Shown here: positions 35,456 to 47,988 of the stretch, piece after piece
Layout of the letters: each line of letters starts with the position of its first letter
Position numbering within the stretch: the stretch's first letter is position 1
Assembly: GCA_963169105.1 (NCBI GenBank)
Contig: OY720643.1
Span: forward strand, 85,109,696 to 85,173,695
Direction of reading: 5' to 3'
Origin: Ceriagrion tenellum
Lineage: Eukaryota > Arthropoda > Insecta > Odonata > Coenagrionidae
Length of the DNA: 64,000 nucleotides
The notes under the pieces: model-generated
The model's database searches: none
What the model saw: only the letters and a program-made list of their open reading frames with translations
Told to the model about the DNA's origin: nothing
Translations under genes and position numbers: made by a program

Positions 35456-37560
35456 GGCAATGTATTACATTAGTGCGATTTTTAAATTATATTTTGATGA
35501 ACTCTCACTCAACCCACTTAGAATCTGTGAAAGTTTTATCAAATATCCAGTAGGCTTTAATCAAATCCTGTAAAGGGTTTTGCCATATCCAATGCTAGAA
35601 CTAAAATCAATTATAAAAACCGATCACAGAAATATACCAGTTATATACTCATTTCTCATCCGACTCTTCAATTCAACTGCTACCAAAGGGCAAGGTGGCT
35701 AAAATGTGTGGATGGAACAGCGGTGGCATAGCTGGAATCTATCATAATAATCTTCAGATGGATTGAGGAAACTGAAAACGAGAATATATGATTTATGGAG
35801 ATTTGAAGAATTTGTTTGTTAGAGACTGTTTAGATCGTTGAATAAACAACATTATACAGATGCTAGAACAGTATATCGCTTAATTTATAGGTTGTATAGC
35901 TTAGGAAATGCTCAGACAGCGCCACTGCGAGCCGAAATTAGCATATCATAAACATATCCTCCGAGAAATCGATTTCAATTCTATTGCTAAAATAACCAGT
36001 TTTAAGCACTTATTTTAAGACTAATCTCATTGAGGAATTGAATCATATCAAAATGTGGTTATTGCTTCAATTTCATTCCTAAATAAATGTGGTTTGTATG
36101 GTAAAAAATAAAATTACTTGTAAATTGTCTTTTACGTAAGTAGTATAATATTTTAATGATGAATTTAGAAGAGAAATATGACTTTCTTGCTGTTAAAGGC
36201 AAAAGGCACAACTGATTCAAGTTTTGTTTCATTACTATATCGATACTTTGCAGAGCAAATACCCGTGGATGAATCAATTTTTTCTTTACTTGAAGTTTTA
36301 TTTACTTGTATTTTTATGCACCACGGCTGTGTGCACTTAACCTTATGAATATCTTTATAAATCATTCTGTAAGAATAAAAATTGTGATATTTCTAGTATT
36401 TCAGTCGATAAAATAATTACCCCCTAAGTAATATCAGTAAAATAAGGATCGAATCTCGTCACATAACGATTTTTTGCAGGAACAAAATCTCTTCACGTAG
36501 AATCTTTACCCAATACTTATAGTTTACAATATATCGATTTAAACTAAGAACAATTTTACAGATGAGAAAAGGTAACTGAAAGTGACAACATGCCTTTCTA
36601 TTTTGTACTTGCTCAGATATTTATTTCTGTGTGACTGCGTGATAAATAGTATGCAGACGAAACCTTTTCCTGTGTCAATCCTATATGAATATTTAAATGA
36701 ATTTTTAAATAAATAAACAAGAAATTTATCTTTGATACCATCTTCTTTTAAATTTATATAAATTATAAATGAGTGCGAATATGGTCAATGGAAGTAGAAT
36801 GTTAGTTAAAACTCATGCATGAATGCTCGGATTATGTATTTGCGTGATGATTTTCTTCCAGTACAGTTGTTTTTATTCTTAATTCGCTTAAAAAATCATT
36901 TATGCATTCTCAGACCTAGGTTTTATTAGTCCAACTCACACCCGTTAGCATTTTAATGTGAATGTGTGATTTAACTATTCAAAATCCACTTACAAGTCCA
37001 TGTGTCATAATCCCGTCCTTACCAGTCTCTTATCTGCAAGGTCTGCATTTATGTAGTGATATATTTTCATGTTAATGGAATATTATGTTTTTTTAAGTAT
37101 GTAGGTAGGTATTCTGCGGGTAGTGGTTTATGGAACGGATTGCCTTCTTCCCCATGAGTTTCACATTCATCAGTTTTTATATGAGTGAATATATTCAGTG
37201 TAGGTATTTTTATCATTTCCTGGCTTAGTTTGAGTTAATATCCGCTTAATGCGCTATTTACCTGAATGATAATTACATTTGAAGTCCTCAGTTGTTAACT
37301 TAGCTATGCCATCGATTAGTGCTAATGAACTTGTGGTCGAATGAATTGACGTGAAATACTCATTTACTCTGTTGTCATCCGCATCTGTGATTCTTAGAAT
37401 CCATACTATGCACCGAAGAGATCCATATCAAACATTTGTTTTCATGCAAAATGCAACGGCGCATCGGCAAATCATAATTCTATTTCCACAGAATTCAAAT
37501 ATCCTTGCTCCACATTTCCGTAGCATTATTTTCCTATGCGCCACAATTCTCACTTTCCGA
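35456..37560. other. AT-rich DNA, nothing recognised
   Basis: Short chance frames only. Confidence 0.5.
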
Positions 37561-38090
37561 TCCGGCTTGCGCGTTGAATAATGCCCAAGATGGCTGCCTG
37601 GGAATTCGATGTTGTTTTTTTTCCACGTGCATCCTTTCGGTCCCTTTCACGCGCCCTTCATTTTCCATTCTAAATCCCTAGCTCCTGGAAACATTTCACA
37701 TTCGCATCACGTATTCTCTTTCCCTGCCTGCTCTCCGGCTTTTTACCCTTTTCCTTATCCATCCAACTCACACAGTTTGGTTTACACATCTCTTGGCTTG
37801 GCGTGCCTCCGCTATTGGAATCCGTGGAATTGTCATCCCAAGCGCGGAAATTCTGTGTATTTTACGATCAGGCACTTGACCAGTATATGCCCGTATTCCT
37901 TCCCCCCAGTGTCTGTGCCATTATTCCATTTAATATCCAGTCCTCCGCTTCATCAATTACGTATCGGTGTTATTTTTCTTCATGACAACCCTTGTTTGAT
38001 TTGGCGCTACGAAAAATATTCTGCGCAAACGAAAAGCTTTGAGCCGTGTGCCTACTTTTTTATTTGCTCGCAAAGAGGTAAGCTGTAACA
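37561..38090. other. Moderately GC-rich unassigned stretch with a 159-residue frame
   Basis: A plus frame at 37609-38088 and a shorter overlapping one at 37803-37985 are open. The shorter reads PPLLESVELSSQARKFCVFYD near its start, which looks less repetitive than most frames in this window, but I recognise no family and see no supporting splice sites. I do not call a gene. Confidence 0.3.
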
Positions 38091-41007
38091 AATATCGTGT
38101 GTTGTAGCCGCATTTACTAGTTACTCTCCTGCCGATTGCGGCGTATTTTATGTACGCTCTGTTAAAGTTTGTTCATGTTAACCTTTGATATTTTGTGTGC
38201 CTTCAAATTAATAAGCAGTCCCATTTACAATATAATGATAAATAAATATGAGCGATACACACTATTGTAAGAATATCAATGTTTAATGAAACCCAAACAT
38301 ATATATCAGCTCCCATTGGTGAGACTACTGATAGAGGGAAGCTGGAGTCTAATGAGCTGTGTAAACTGATTTAAAGAAAATGTAAAATATCGAATTAAAT
38401 ATGCATACATTTTTGCATGTTAGTGATATTGTTTTTGGATAATGTTTCAGTGGTCAACTTTTGATTATTCTTTCTTTCAGTATCTGAGAAGAACACGTAG
38501 TGATTTCATCTTTTTCTAATAGTTATTGAAAATATCCCTCGTATTATAACTCATGCATGTATAATACTAGACCGGAGTTAAAAACTCCAATCATTAACTA
38601 CCGATTATATCTATTTTTGCATGTTTTATGAAAATATTCCTCTATGTCCGATGAGATTTTCATTCAATCAATGTCAAATATCACTAAATTATTGTTCTAA
38701 TATGATTTATTTTTTATGTATCCATAACATTCCGCTTAATTACCTCCTCTTTAGTCCAAACAAGAAGATTTAACTGATGAATTTTGAACAGAACTCCAAA
38801 TAAGTTGCTCCAATGCGTTGGAATGACAATGAACTGTATTTTTGTTGTTTTTTTTTAACAAATGTTCCCAATTTGAATGATCTCATCATCTTATAATAAT
38901 AAAAATTGGAATACATCCTTTGTGCAATAGGAAATTATAAATTTCTAGTTGTAATTTTTGAGATTAATAGACAGTGCGATAATACGGATATTGCTTAATT
39001 TAACTCGATGATATCTGTAATTAGAATCTTTTGCGCTTCCCATAAAATTGATTTCGTGACCCAAATTTATTACACTACCCTATTGCCGTGGAAATATACA
39101 TTTCTCACGGTAATTGTGTTTAATAGCTGGCTTATTCTTATTATCAGCACTACAGATACCTAGTATACTTTGAATTATATATTCCTCTGAACCTACTGCC
39201 GCCTTTAATACATGAATGCTTTGATATTATTTTGAGTTCATAATACCTGTGCATGTTATCACTTTCAGTTATCTTTCCCTATCACACAAATCATTCTAAA
39301 TTTCCATCCTAATATTGTTAGTAATAAACGTTGAGTATAGATACCTAAAAAAGAGGTCCGCGCTTTGCAAAATGTGCTCTATATTTCTACTGAGGGTGAG
39401 CATTTTTTTTATATTCATGTGTAGGAAATTATTTTATCCACCGGAATATTTAAAAAAGTCACCAGCTCTTTCTTACAGTTTGCCTCATAAAGACTTAAAT
39501 AAAAAAAGTGCAAATAACGGTTTAATATACAAACACGAGTATAGAAAGCATTTGTTTTGTCAAAAAATTTGTATTTTAAGGTTTTGTGGTAGCTTATTAA
39601 AGCTCTTCTCGTTGAAATCCTGGGCCGAGAAGGGTGAGAAAGTGGTCACAAGGAACTAATTACTTTTAGAAATTTTTGAGTAATTAGTCATTTGAATCAC
39701 CCCTGGCTTGGTTTTTAAAGTCTCTTACGGTTTTATGTAGTTCATATGTTTCCTAATGAAGAAATTGCAAATCCGTAATGTAACGTCATGAAAAAGCGTG
39801 TTCAAAAATTTGAATTTAATTAACAATTTGTTATAGATTATATAAAGTCTACAAAATCTCTGTAGACTTCCTTATCCTAGGTCCATAATCGACATTTTTA
39901 CTTCCTATTAGGGCTATGTTATGTAGTATATATTAAGAGAAAGAAATGTGATGGGCCCTAATGACGGGTAAATGTAATAAGATTTAGAAAAAGAAAAATG
40001 GTTTTTCGTAGCTGTTGAGTTTGATGAGAAAATAGGTTTCTTGTTGTAATGTGGGAGTCAGAAATGTTGATATTTAGTCCGTAATAGGGTAAACATAAGA
40101 AATACTCAGGTATAAATATGTGAACTTATGTGATACTAATTGCATATGCGCTTAAGATTGGTTTTTATTTAGCTTGTTTATAATTATTCCAGGGAATACG
40201 TTTTGCGGAAAAAGCTTTTACAGTAATTGTACTTCATTTGAAATAGTAACATATTACCTTAGGTTGCACTCCCGTTGCTCCTGTGCCCTCTGATTCACCT
40301 CGAGATCCGTTACCTCAGATTAGTCTCAAGCCGCTTCCATGACGATCTGCAGAAAGCAGGCTTCCCTGCGGAAGTGGAAAACTTTTTCTCTTGTCGAAAG
40401 CATTATACATCCGTCCTCACAGTCGACGTCCTTTGATCTCTTCATTCACCCTACGGCTTCCCTCGTAATTCTCGGTTGGTAACGGTTTTTCGCATACACC
40501 CATATAAATCAACCAGTGTGACGGGGGAAAACCTTGGGGAATAAAAAAACATAGTAGCGGGCTTCATTCAGCGAATTCCTCGAAATGTGTTCGTTACGTT
40601 CAGGAACGAATAATGGAAAGTATATATTAAGAGCCACTGAACTGAGAGACAGCTGTTTCATATTTTTTTAACTTCTCGCCCAGCGAAGCGACAATTTTCA
40701 GCGCTGAAATCGACGGCGGCGCGTGCATTTTTTGATAGAATCTCTGGACCGTGTCGCGCGTGGGCATGGCATTCTACGTGAAACCTTGCACTCCCACCAG
40801 CAGGCCACCGTGTGGGCGTATTGCAGGAAGAGTTAAAGCTTTAGACTTTCAGATGTAAGGGTAAAGGCGGAGATAATTTGAGGAGATGAAGCCCAAATAT
40901 CTGAGATGTACTGCTGTGCAACCCTGGTTTTCGTTTTAGCCCTTGAATACGCGGAGGAAAAAGACACTGTTTTATCTGTGTTTGTAAGTTAATCTCTCAC
41001 TTTTTCA
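38091..41007. other. AT-rich DNA, nothing recognised
   Basis: 40260-40860 is less AT-rich than the rest. A 114-residue plus frame at 39315-39659 has no recognisable domain. Confidence 0.5.
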
Positions 41008-41040
41008 TTTCTGTTAGTTTGGTTGAGAAACTAACAGAAA
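41008..41040. repeat. Perfect 13-bp hairpin
   Basis: TTTCTGTTAGTTT (41008-41020) and AAACTAACAGAAA (41028-41040) are perfect inverse complements around the 7-base loop GGTTGAG. It is not next to a recognised gene, and the 3' run of A rather than T argues against a terminator. Confidence 0.85.
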
Positions 41041-41894
41041 ACACTTCTGAGAAAAAACAACATACTCCTTGACGTACATAAATTCACCTGATCTGAAATT
41101 TTCAGATAATGTACGCGAAACTTGGAGCTTCCGATGCTCCTAACGTCCCCTAACTCAGTCCATTTATCATACGTTTGGAACCTTCTGTTTGTCCGTACCT
41201 GTTTTCCACGTGTGGTTTTTAACTGTAGAATTTTAGTCAAATGATGTAGGTTTGATTATACTATTACTAGGTACTTAAAGGAATCGGTCAAAGACTCGGC
41301 CAAAGTTAAGTCGTAAATATGAGTTTAACGAGAGATCTGATGACAGCATGAAGCTATGAGCCCACACCAGATATAACTCAAATATTATACTTAATGACGA
41401 GAAAACAGTTACCTCTACAAGCATTACCACGTGATAGGGGGTAATAATGGTAATTTCTGGTGTGTCTCTTTACCTCAGAGAGCGATCTCTGGGATGTTGT
41501 GATCAAAATATGATACGGCCACGGGATTATTTCTCACGTTCTTTTACTGGAGGAAAAATAGCACCTCTCTTTCAGTATTTTCTTTAAAAACTTGCATCGA
41601 CATTAAGGAAAATTGTAATAAGTGAATGAGTTACTATAGAGGTATTACTAGATAAGAGGCCGTTCCTTCATCCATAGGCTTTGTAATATTCTCCTTTCAC
41701 TCAAAGTAGTACTTAACTGACCAAACGGTTTTTACTCTTTTCATAATAGGTAGAAAAAGAACACAAAAGTGCTAACGGATCGTTGTAGTGTCTCTTTCCA
41801 TTTGTTGCAGGTATAAATGATGCGTGAAGGAATTATTGTACTTGTCAATTTTTGAAGTGTGTGCCCTTTGCCATTTCTTTTAGTTTTAGAGGTC
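41041..41894. other. AT-rich DNA, nothing recognised
   Basis: No supported feature. Confidence 0.5.
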
Positions 41895-42391
41895 TTATTG
41901 CCGGTTGCAAGAGCATTAAGTTATGGAACCAATAGCTATGACATCCATTAAGTTATGGATCTCGCATAAATATTCGGGTTGCAGGAACACAACTACCAGT
42001 TTCATAACCTATCAATCATCAGTTTATTCCTTCCAAGGTTTGATCTAATATTCCTTTGCTGGATGAAATGTATAGCGGTTTATCCTATGTATAATTGCTA
42101 ATGCACATAATAATTATTCAATCAGAGTTAACAAACCGGCCATTTGTCTCAAAACAACTATGTTATCAAGTAATTAAACCTCCTAGCGGTTCATCGCGCT
42201 TCCGCCATCTTGGGTACTTATGGAGCTCATAGCTCCATTCCATAAGTTATGAAGCCATTTATGAAACCAATAAATTTATCGAATGTTTGTGCAACGCTTA
42301 TTGAATGGTTGCCATGGCTTATGTTATACATATGTGGATATGTGTCGGAATATGGAATACATATGTGTCGTTCCTGCAACTGGCCATTATA
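41895..42391. mobile_element. Candidate MITE with short terminal inverted repeats
   Basis: The left end TTATTGCCGGTTGCAAGAGC and the right end (read inversely) TATAATGGCCAGTTGCAGGAAC match over about 20 bases. GGTTGCAGGAAC also recurs just inside the left end (about 41977-41988), and ATTAAGTTATGGA-like words occur internally on both strands (41915, 41948, 42240). A 0.5-kb element with sub-terminal repeats and no coding sequence fits a non-autonomous DNA transposon. The superfamily is not determined, and target-site duplication (possibly TA or TTA) is unclear. Confidence 0.5.
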
Positions 42392-42655
42392 GGAAGCAAA
42401 ATTGATATAATCCGTGTCAATCTCAGATCCAACTTATCTGAACTTAGCAAATAATCTAAGCTCATCGTCCTGTCCTATTGGTCTCTCGCGGCTCCCAGCC
42501 TATTCCTTCATCCTACTGTGTAACACTCTCCGCTCGCTCACAGCAGTTTTTAACGAACAGTGCGGCTTTCCCTCTTTAGATTCAACGTTCGCGTCCGAAG
42601 AAAAGAAAAAAGGAGAAATGAAAAGGGGAGAAGAAGCAGCCTGAACAGCCCACGG
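42392..42655. other. Unassigned DNA
   Basis: Composition rises in GC toward the next island; nothing recognised. Confidence 0.4.
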
Positions 42656-43200
42656 CGATTCGGATTTTCTTTTGTTTTTGATCATTCCAGGTTTTTTTTT
42701 CTCCCCTCGCTTTATTTTTTTTCTGCTCCAAGCACATTCTTCTTTTCGCTTCCCTTCAAGCCTCCAAGCTTCACAGTCTCTCACCAATTTAGCCCTTCGC
42801 TCCTTTCTCCCCGGCTTGCGTTCCATGCCCCACCCTCGCTTTCTCCTTCTCTCTCTCTCTTTAACTCCCTTTTGTCTTCCCCCGCAAACAGCTCCTCCTC
42901 CCCGCCCGTCTTTCTTCCCCCGGCCCTTCGGTTCAATCGCCCGAGCCCTTTATCCTCTCCTACCCCTCCCTTTGCTCTGATCGCCTGCAATCATTTCCAC
43001 CCCCCGCGCTCACCAACACTCAAAACCGTCCCCTCATCCAACCCCATCCCGCCTCCCATGGTCTGAATATCTCACCTCTTCAGCAGCATCCCCAACCATT
43101 TATACGTTCTCCCGTTCCAGTGTTCCCTCTCCTTCTGCCTTGCTTTTCTTCCTACGGTTCCCGTCCCTCTACCGTTCCAGCCCTTTTTTATCGAGGTCAA
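42656..43200. other. Pyrimidine-rich GC island
   Basis: A long plus-strand C/T tract with (CT)n runs near 42850 and CCCGCC words. Overlapping Pro/Ser/Leu/Phe-rich frames of up to 168 residues are composition artefacts in my judgement. Confidence 0.45.
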
Positions 43201-43267
43201 CGCTTTAGTAGATCGATATTTCATGTTCTCCTGCTCAGACTCCTCCCTGCTGCGTTGTCCGTGCTCT

Positions 43268-43362
43268 ACTCGTGGCCTTCACTATTGTTCCCATCGTGAT
43301 TTGTGGTTCGTCTACACAGTAGATACCCCTAATATTCTCTTCAAGGGTGTGTGGCAGGGGAT
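43268..43362 (-). mobile_element. LINE 3' UTR-related dispersed repeat, copy 1
   Basis: ACTCGTGG(C)CTTCA, CCATCGTG and TTGTGGTT, ending CAAGGGTGTGTGGCAGG, are shared in order with 43796-43890. GGGTGTGTGGCAG is the inverse complement of CTGCCACACACCC in the jockey-like LINE 3' UTR at 23318-23332, which sets the orientation. Confidence 0.65.
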
Positions 43363-43795
43363 AAATGTTCTCCGAAACTTACTGCATGAATTTCCAAATA
43401 CGTACCCACATTTTTTTTCCTGATAAATACATCTAGAAATACAGCAATTACTACATTATAATACCGAGAACCGCGCAGTATAACAACATAGTAACATATT
43501 ATACCGACACATCATGCGGTAGCGAAGAAGAACGATTCCCTAAGCAATTCATGGAATTGTGTGCATTGTATCATGTGTGATACAAAATTCAGTAAAAGGT
43601 TGAAGTCTCAAGAACAAGTTATCAAGTTCTGAATATTTTTGAGAAAGTGCGTGACTTTTGAGAATTATTTATCGATTAAAATAATTTTAGTTATGATTTA
43701 AATTGCGAACAAGTCTTCTGCTATGGTATTGTGTTAATATATAAATCTAGGTTGTCAATTAATTAATTTTTGGGACTGCACCTATGGTACCTACC

Positions 43796-43890
43796 ACTCG
43801 TGGACTTCATCAGTGTTTCCATCGTGTGTTGTGGTTTTTCTGCCGAGCATATATCTTAATATTTACTACAAGGGTGTGTGGCAGGTATTT
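43796..43890 (-). mobile_element. LINE 3' UTR-related dispersed repeat, copy 2
   Basis: Second copy of the 43268-43362 segment, 528 bp downstream in the same orientation and of the same length, ending ACAAGGGTGTGTGGCAGG. Either two insertions or a local duplication. Confidence 0.65.
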
Positions 43891-46800
43891 TAGTTCATCA
43901 AAATTTATGCCACAATATTTCTACTTAATTATTATATGCTGCAAAACGGAGGGATTAGAAAAGTCTTTTAAATAGGGTAGTTTGTAAGTTCAGAAAATTC
44001 TTGTAATATTACGTCGCATTTGAGCGTATTAAAAGCCATTATAGATAATCAGTTTTCCGCTAATGAATAATATCCACAACCGGAAACAATAAATTAAGTT
44101 GCTGTAATTTTTGGAGTATGAATTCCTTAGTTGTCCATTTTAAGTTGGGGCTTTCTAAAGTTTTCGAAAAAATATTAGGAAACAAGCCATTGAAGAAAAG
44201 GAAGCGGGCAGGAGAATGGTATTTCTATGTTTACTTTGCTTCTAATGTTAACTCATATGCATATGTGACAAGTTCTCGTCTTCTCACCATCCAAAATATT
44301 GCTACAGAGAAAGTTGGAAACTCTGTATCATTTTGAACAGTGTATCTCTTGTTTTAAACCCTGAATCAATTCTATAAACATATCGATTGTTCAAACGAAC
44401 CCTTCCTTTCACGCTGAAAGTAAAAATGTGAGAATAGATGACCGCTTTCAAAGTGATGCTTGAACATGATGAATGTGAATTTGATTTACAGAGATATGAG
44501 GCGTTCATTATTTGAGAGGCCATTTCCAATTCCCGATAGCAATAACTTTGGCCTTCAGTTGTAACATCCCCAAAAGGGAATGTCACGATGGGTCTATTAC
44601 AGCCAAGATGCACGTAGACGAGATAAAAGCCTGGGTGATAAACTTAGTGAATTTGGAATGGAACGCAACTTAACTAGATTCTGTAGAGAGATCTAATGCA
44701 TGTTGCGAGGCTGCCTCTAACTGGATGTCTAGTCATTTTAGTAGTTGTGAGACTTCAGTAGAATTTAATTAATGAAATTTGATATTTCTGTTGTATTTAC
44801 AGGCCAAATCATAGTGTTTTCTGTTTGTGGTCTCTGCATTTTGAAAGCAATGGCAAATAAAGAAATAAACTTCGTGTATATATCCACTGATTAATCTACA
44901 GACTTTCACTGACAAAAGAGATCGAGATCATCAGGTAACCTCATGGCCTCTTTCGTTTTCTAAAAACTTATCGTTCCAATTAATAATTTAAATTAAACCA
45001 AATTTAGTAGCGTATTCGCTACCTGAATTGATATTTTGTTCGCAATGAAGATTGTGGTAAAATGAAGAATATGTGCAAAAAGTAGCATCTGGAATGTAGC
45101 TTGTGCTATGAAGCATCGTTAAGGTATAATGGAAATAGATAAACTTATCCAAAATAAAACTTCATTTGCCTGCCCATTTACGGCACTACCGAGAGCCAAG
45201 CTGTAAGCTAGCTGCAGTTGTCATCGGAACCTCTCTACCTGTTTACTGCATTGAAAAGTTGTGAATAGTACTGAAGTGTGTCATCTTAGTAATGGTTTTT
45301 TCTAAATGAAGAAGTTTCAAGGAAACTCCTGCAGTATCAAAGTTGTCCAAAACATAGTTCCCAATATTTTCTGTTTATTTTTATTTGTAAATATATTGTA
45401 AATTGTAAATGCTTGAATAGCCATTTTAACTTTTTCCTTCTTCACTTTTATTTTATTGGCCGGCGAAGTTTATACACTAGTATCAACATCATAATATACA
45501 TCGATTTTGACATCGCATATCTTATCCTGTTACTTAATCATTTAACCGTGTTACATCGTACGTCCTCTTTCTTATCCTACAGTTCAATTGTGTTTCCTTG
45601 AAACATGCTGGTGTTTTATCATTATTTTGATGTTGTGGCTGTATTCATTTCTATTATTCTGTTTTGTCTTCGCTTACATTTTGACACATGTACTCTTCCG
45701 GAATTCGACTCGATGTATATCCGCATACTTTTTTTGACCTATACTTAACCTGATCGTCACCCTCCTTTGCATATTTACAAACTCTCATTCTTTCTTAATT
45801 GGTGTGTAAGGGCTTGTTGAGTAAGAGTTGTCGATAGTCTAATTACTTTCTAGTTATCAAACTGTTGTCCTCCGGTAAATTAAGTGTTAAGATTGTGTAA
45901 ATTTTAAATTGATCGTCAGGAACTCTGAAAATGCTCATGAAATAAGACCTCAAGTTATTTTTTAATTCCTATTTATTGATTCTTTTCTGTATTATTCACC
46001 TAAGTCTCTACATTTTTAAACTTTATTTACGTCTCGCCCTCTGATATTACGCATTTTGGTCCTCCTTTTCCTGAACGTCGTAAACCAATTAATGAGCAAT
46101 ACTCTCCTCCCTAGTATTCGTACAGCACAATCGTCGTAACACTGCCATAAACTTTCGGCGAAGGTCAGGTATTCCTGCGTTTCAATTCTTCCCAGCCATT
46201 TGAGTGAGAAACCTTTTTTGCTGCGTAGTTTTGTCTGTGCGTTTTTTATTCGGTTCCTCGTTCTTTTGGATCAGCCGAGTCGTCTGTTGGAAATCACCTC
46301 ATTGCCAACGCCAAGCCATGTTTTCACGAGCTGTTTTTTGTCCGTGGCACACCCTTTAGAGCTCCCTACTGCATTTATTGGCTCCTGAGACTGTTTCTGC
46401 GAGAATTTTTCGTATAATGTTAGACTGCGATACCGAGATGACAAATACATGAGGTTGTGGCTCTGTTTAAGCTGCGATTTAGTCAAATATATTTTACCAG
46501 GGAGTTAAATTCTTATCGTGTGAAATATTCAACATACTAAGTCGTAAATGAAATTTCTGTATACATTTTTACAACCCCATAATAATTTGTGCCCCATTTT
46601 ATGCCTGCAAATGAATATCAGCTTGACAAACTGAAAAAATAAAATCCCGTTCTGTCCGCTTCATCTTCACTTAAAATGTAAGTTAGATATAAAATAATGA
46701 CTATCTTATTTGTAAACGGGGCTGCTAAAGTAGGAAAACAGTTTTGAAAGGAAATTGTTGTTTTTTTTGTTGAGGAACGGGCATGGGGGATGGTTGTGAT

Positions 46801-47016
46801 CAAAGTTGAAGGATAGGAGGCACCGCATGGGGATACGGCTTTGATATTCTATGTCTACGATATTTACTTTACATTTTCTTTTTATTTTGATAGCCTCCCT
46901 CTTCGGAGCCTAAGGTGGTTCATTGAATATCTGCAGTAATCATGCAGCTTAGATTATTCTTTATTTTTAGAGCCGGTTATAGAATCCTCAGGAAAACATT
47001 AATTCGGAATTAAAAG
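43891..47016. other. AT-rich DNA, nothing recognised
   Basis: Only short frames. A 103-residue minus frame (44302-44613) has no known domain. Confidence 0.5.
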
Positions 47017-47036
47017 TGAATTTTTTACTAAAAGAA

Positions 47037-47492
47037 TCAATAAAAAATAAGTACACATTCAGACAGCCAAGGAACTCATATACGATTACACCAGGATCCA
47101 AAATAGCTTATGGTTAACTCCCAATTAATGATGCTAAACAAAATGTAATTGCTTGAAATGTGACAGCCTCACCTGAACTCTGAATATCACGTACCTACTT
47201 GCCTTACTTAGACCACACAATGCCTGAGAAAGCCAACCTGATTGGCTAAAGGCAGCTAGGTCTGGCAGAGGGTAAAACCAGTACCCCGTCAACTATGGAA
47301 TCAATCATTTATCAAACCAATATGACTCAAAACCACATCTTTGTATTTGAGTTCAGGTGAGGCTGTTACATTTCAAGCAATACATTTTGTTTAGCTTCAT
47401 TAATTGGGAGTTAACCGTAAGCTATTTTGGATTCTGGTGTAATCATATATGAGTTCCTTGGCTGTCTGAATGTGTACTTATTTTTTATTGAT
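47037..47492. mobile_element. Large fold-back element with 144-bp arms
   Basis: The left arm 47037-47180 and right arm 47349-47492 are inverse complements of equal length (144 bp) with only a few mismatches. They run from ATCAATAAAAAATAAGTACA to a GAGGTG/CACCTC-type inner edge. The 168-bp spacer is not symmetrical. The 12-mer TGAATTTTTTAC occurs on both sides in direct orientation (47017-47028 and 47495-47506), a candidate target-site duplication. A transcript would form a very stable long hairpin. No protein is encoded, so the element is non-autonomous or an inverted duplication. Confidence 0.9.
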
Positions 47493-47652
47493 ACTGAATT
47501 TTTTACGTTTATCCGTCGCTAAAGCTCACTTGATTCAACCGATATTATGATTTTATTTTAAAAATCCGAACTCATTCAAACATTAACAATATGACTAACG
47601 TATATAAAATTATAATAAACTTCGATTGGGCACTCTTAACCTGGCCTAGGCT

Positions 47653-47695
47653 CTTTATAGTATGTGGGAACTAAACTTTATAGTATGTGGGAACT
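47653..47695 (+). repeat. 23-bp tandem duplication
   Basis: CTTTATAGTATGTGGGAACT occurs exactly at 47653-47672 and 47676-47695. Confidence 0.9.
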
Positions 47696-47900
47696 CAAAC
47701 ATTCATAAATATTTGAGTAAGAGTGGAAGTATATTTTTCTGAAGGGTAAGCAATAATAATGAGAATTAGAATGAGAATAAGAAAATGGCGATTAATTAGG
47801 ACATAATCTTTTTTAAATAGCTCCATTTAAGTGAAAATTTTGAAGCAGACCCACGATTTTAAGAATAGTTCTGGACTAACAAGTCAATGGATTTGAACTA

Positions 47901-47988
47901 TGCTTGAAATATGAATGCTTGAAATATGGAATGAAATATGAAAATGATATGTGAAAAATGAAAATGAACTTGAAATATGAATGCTTGT
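47901..47988 (+). repeat. Degenerate short tandem repeat (TGCTTGAAATATGAA)
   Basis: The 15-mer TGCTTGAAATATGAA at 47901 is followed at once by TGCTTGAAATATGGA at 47916. Variant GAAATATGAA/GAAAATGA words continue to CTTGAAATATGAATGCTTG at 47970-47988. Confidence 0.8.
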
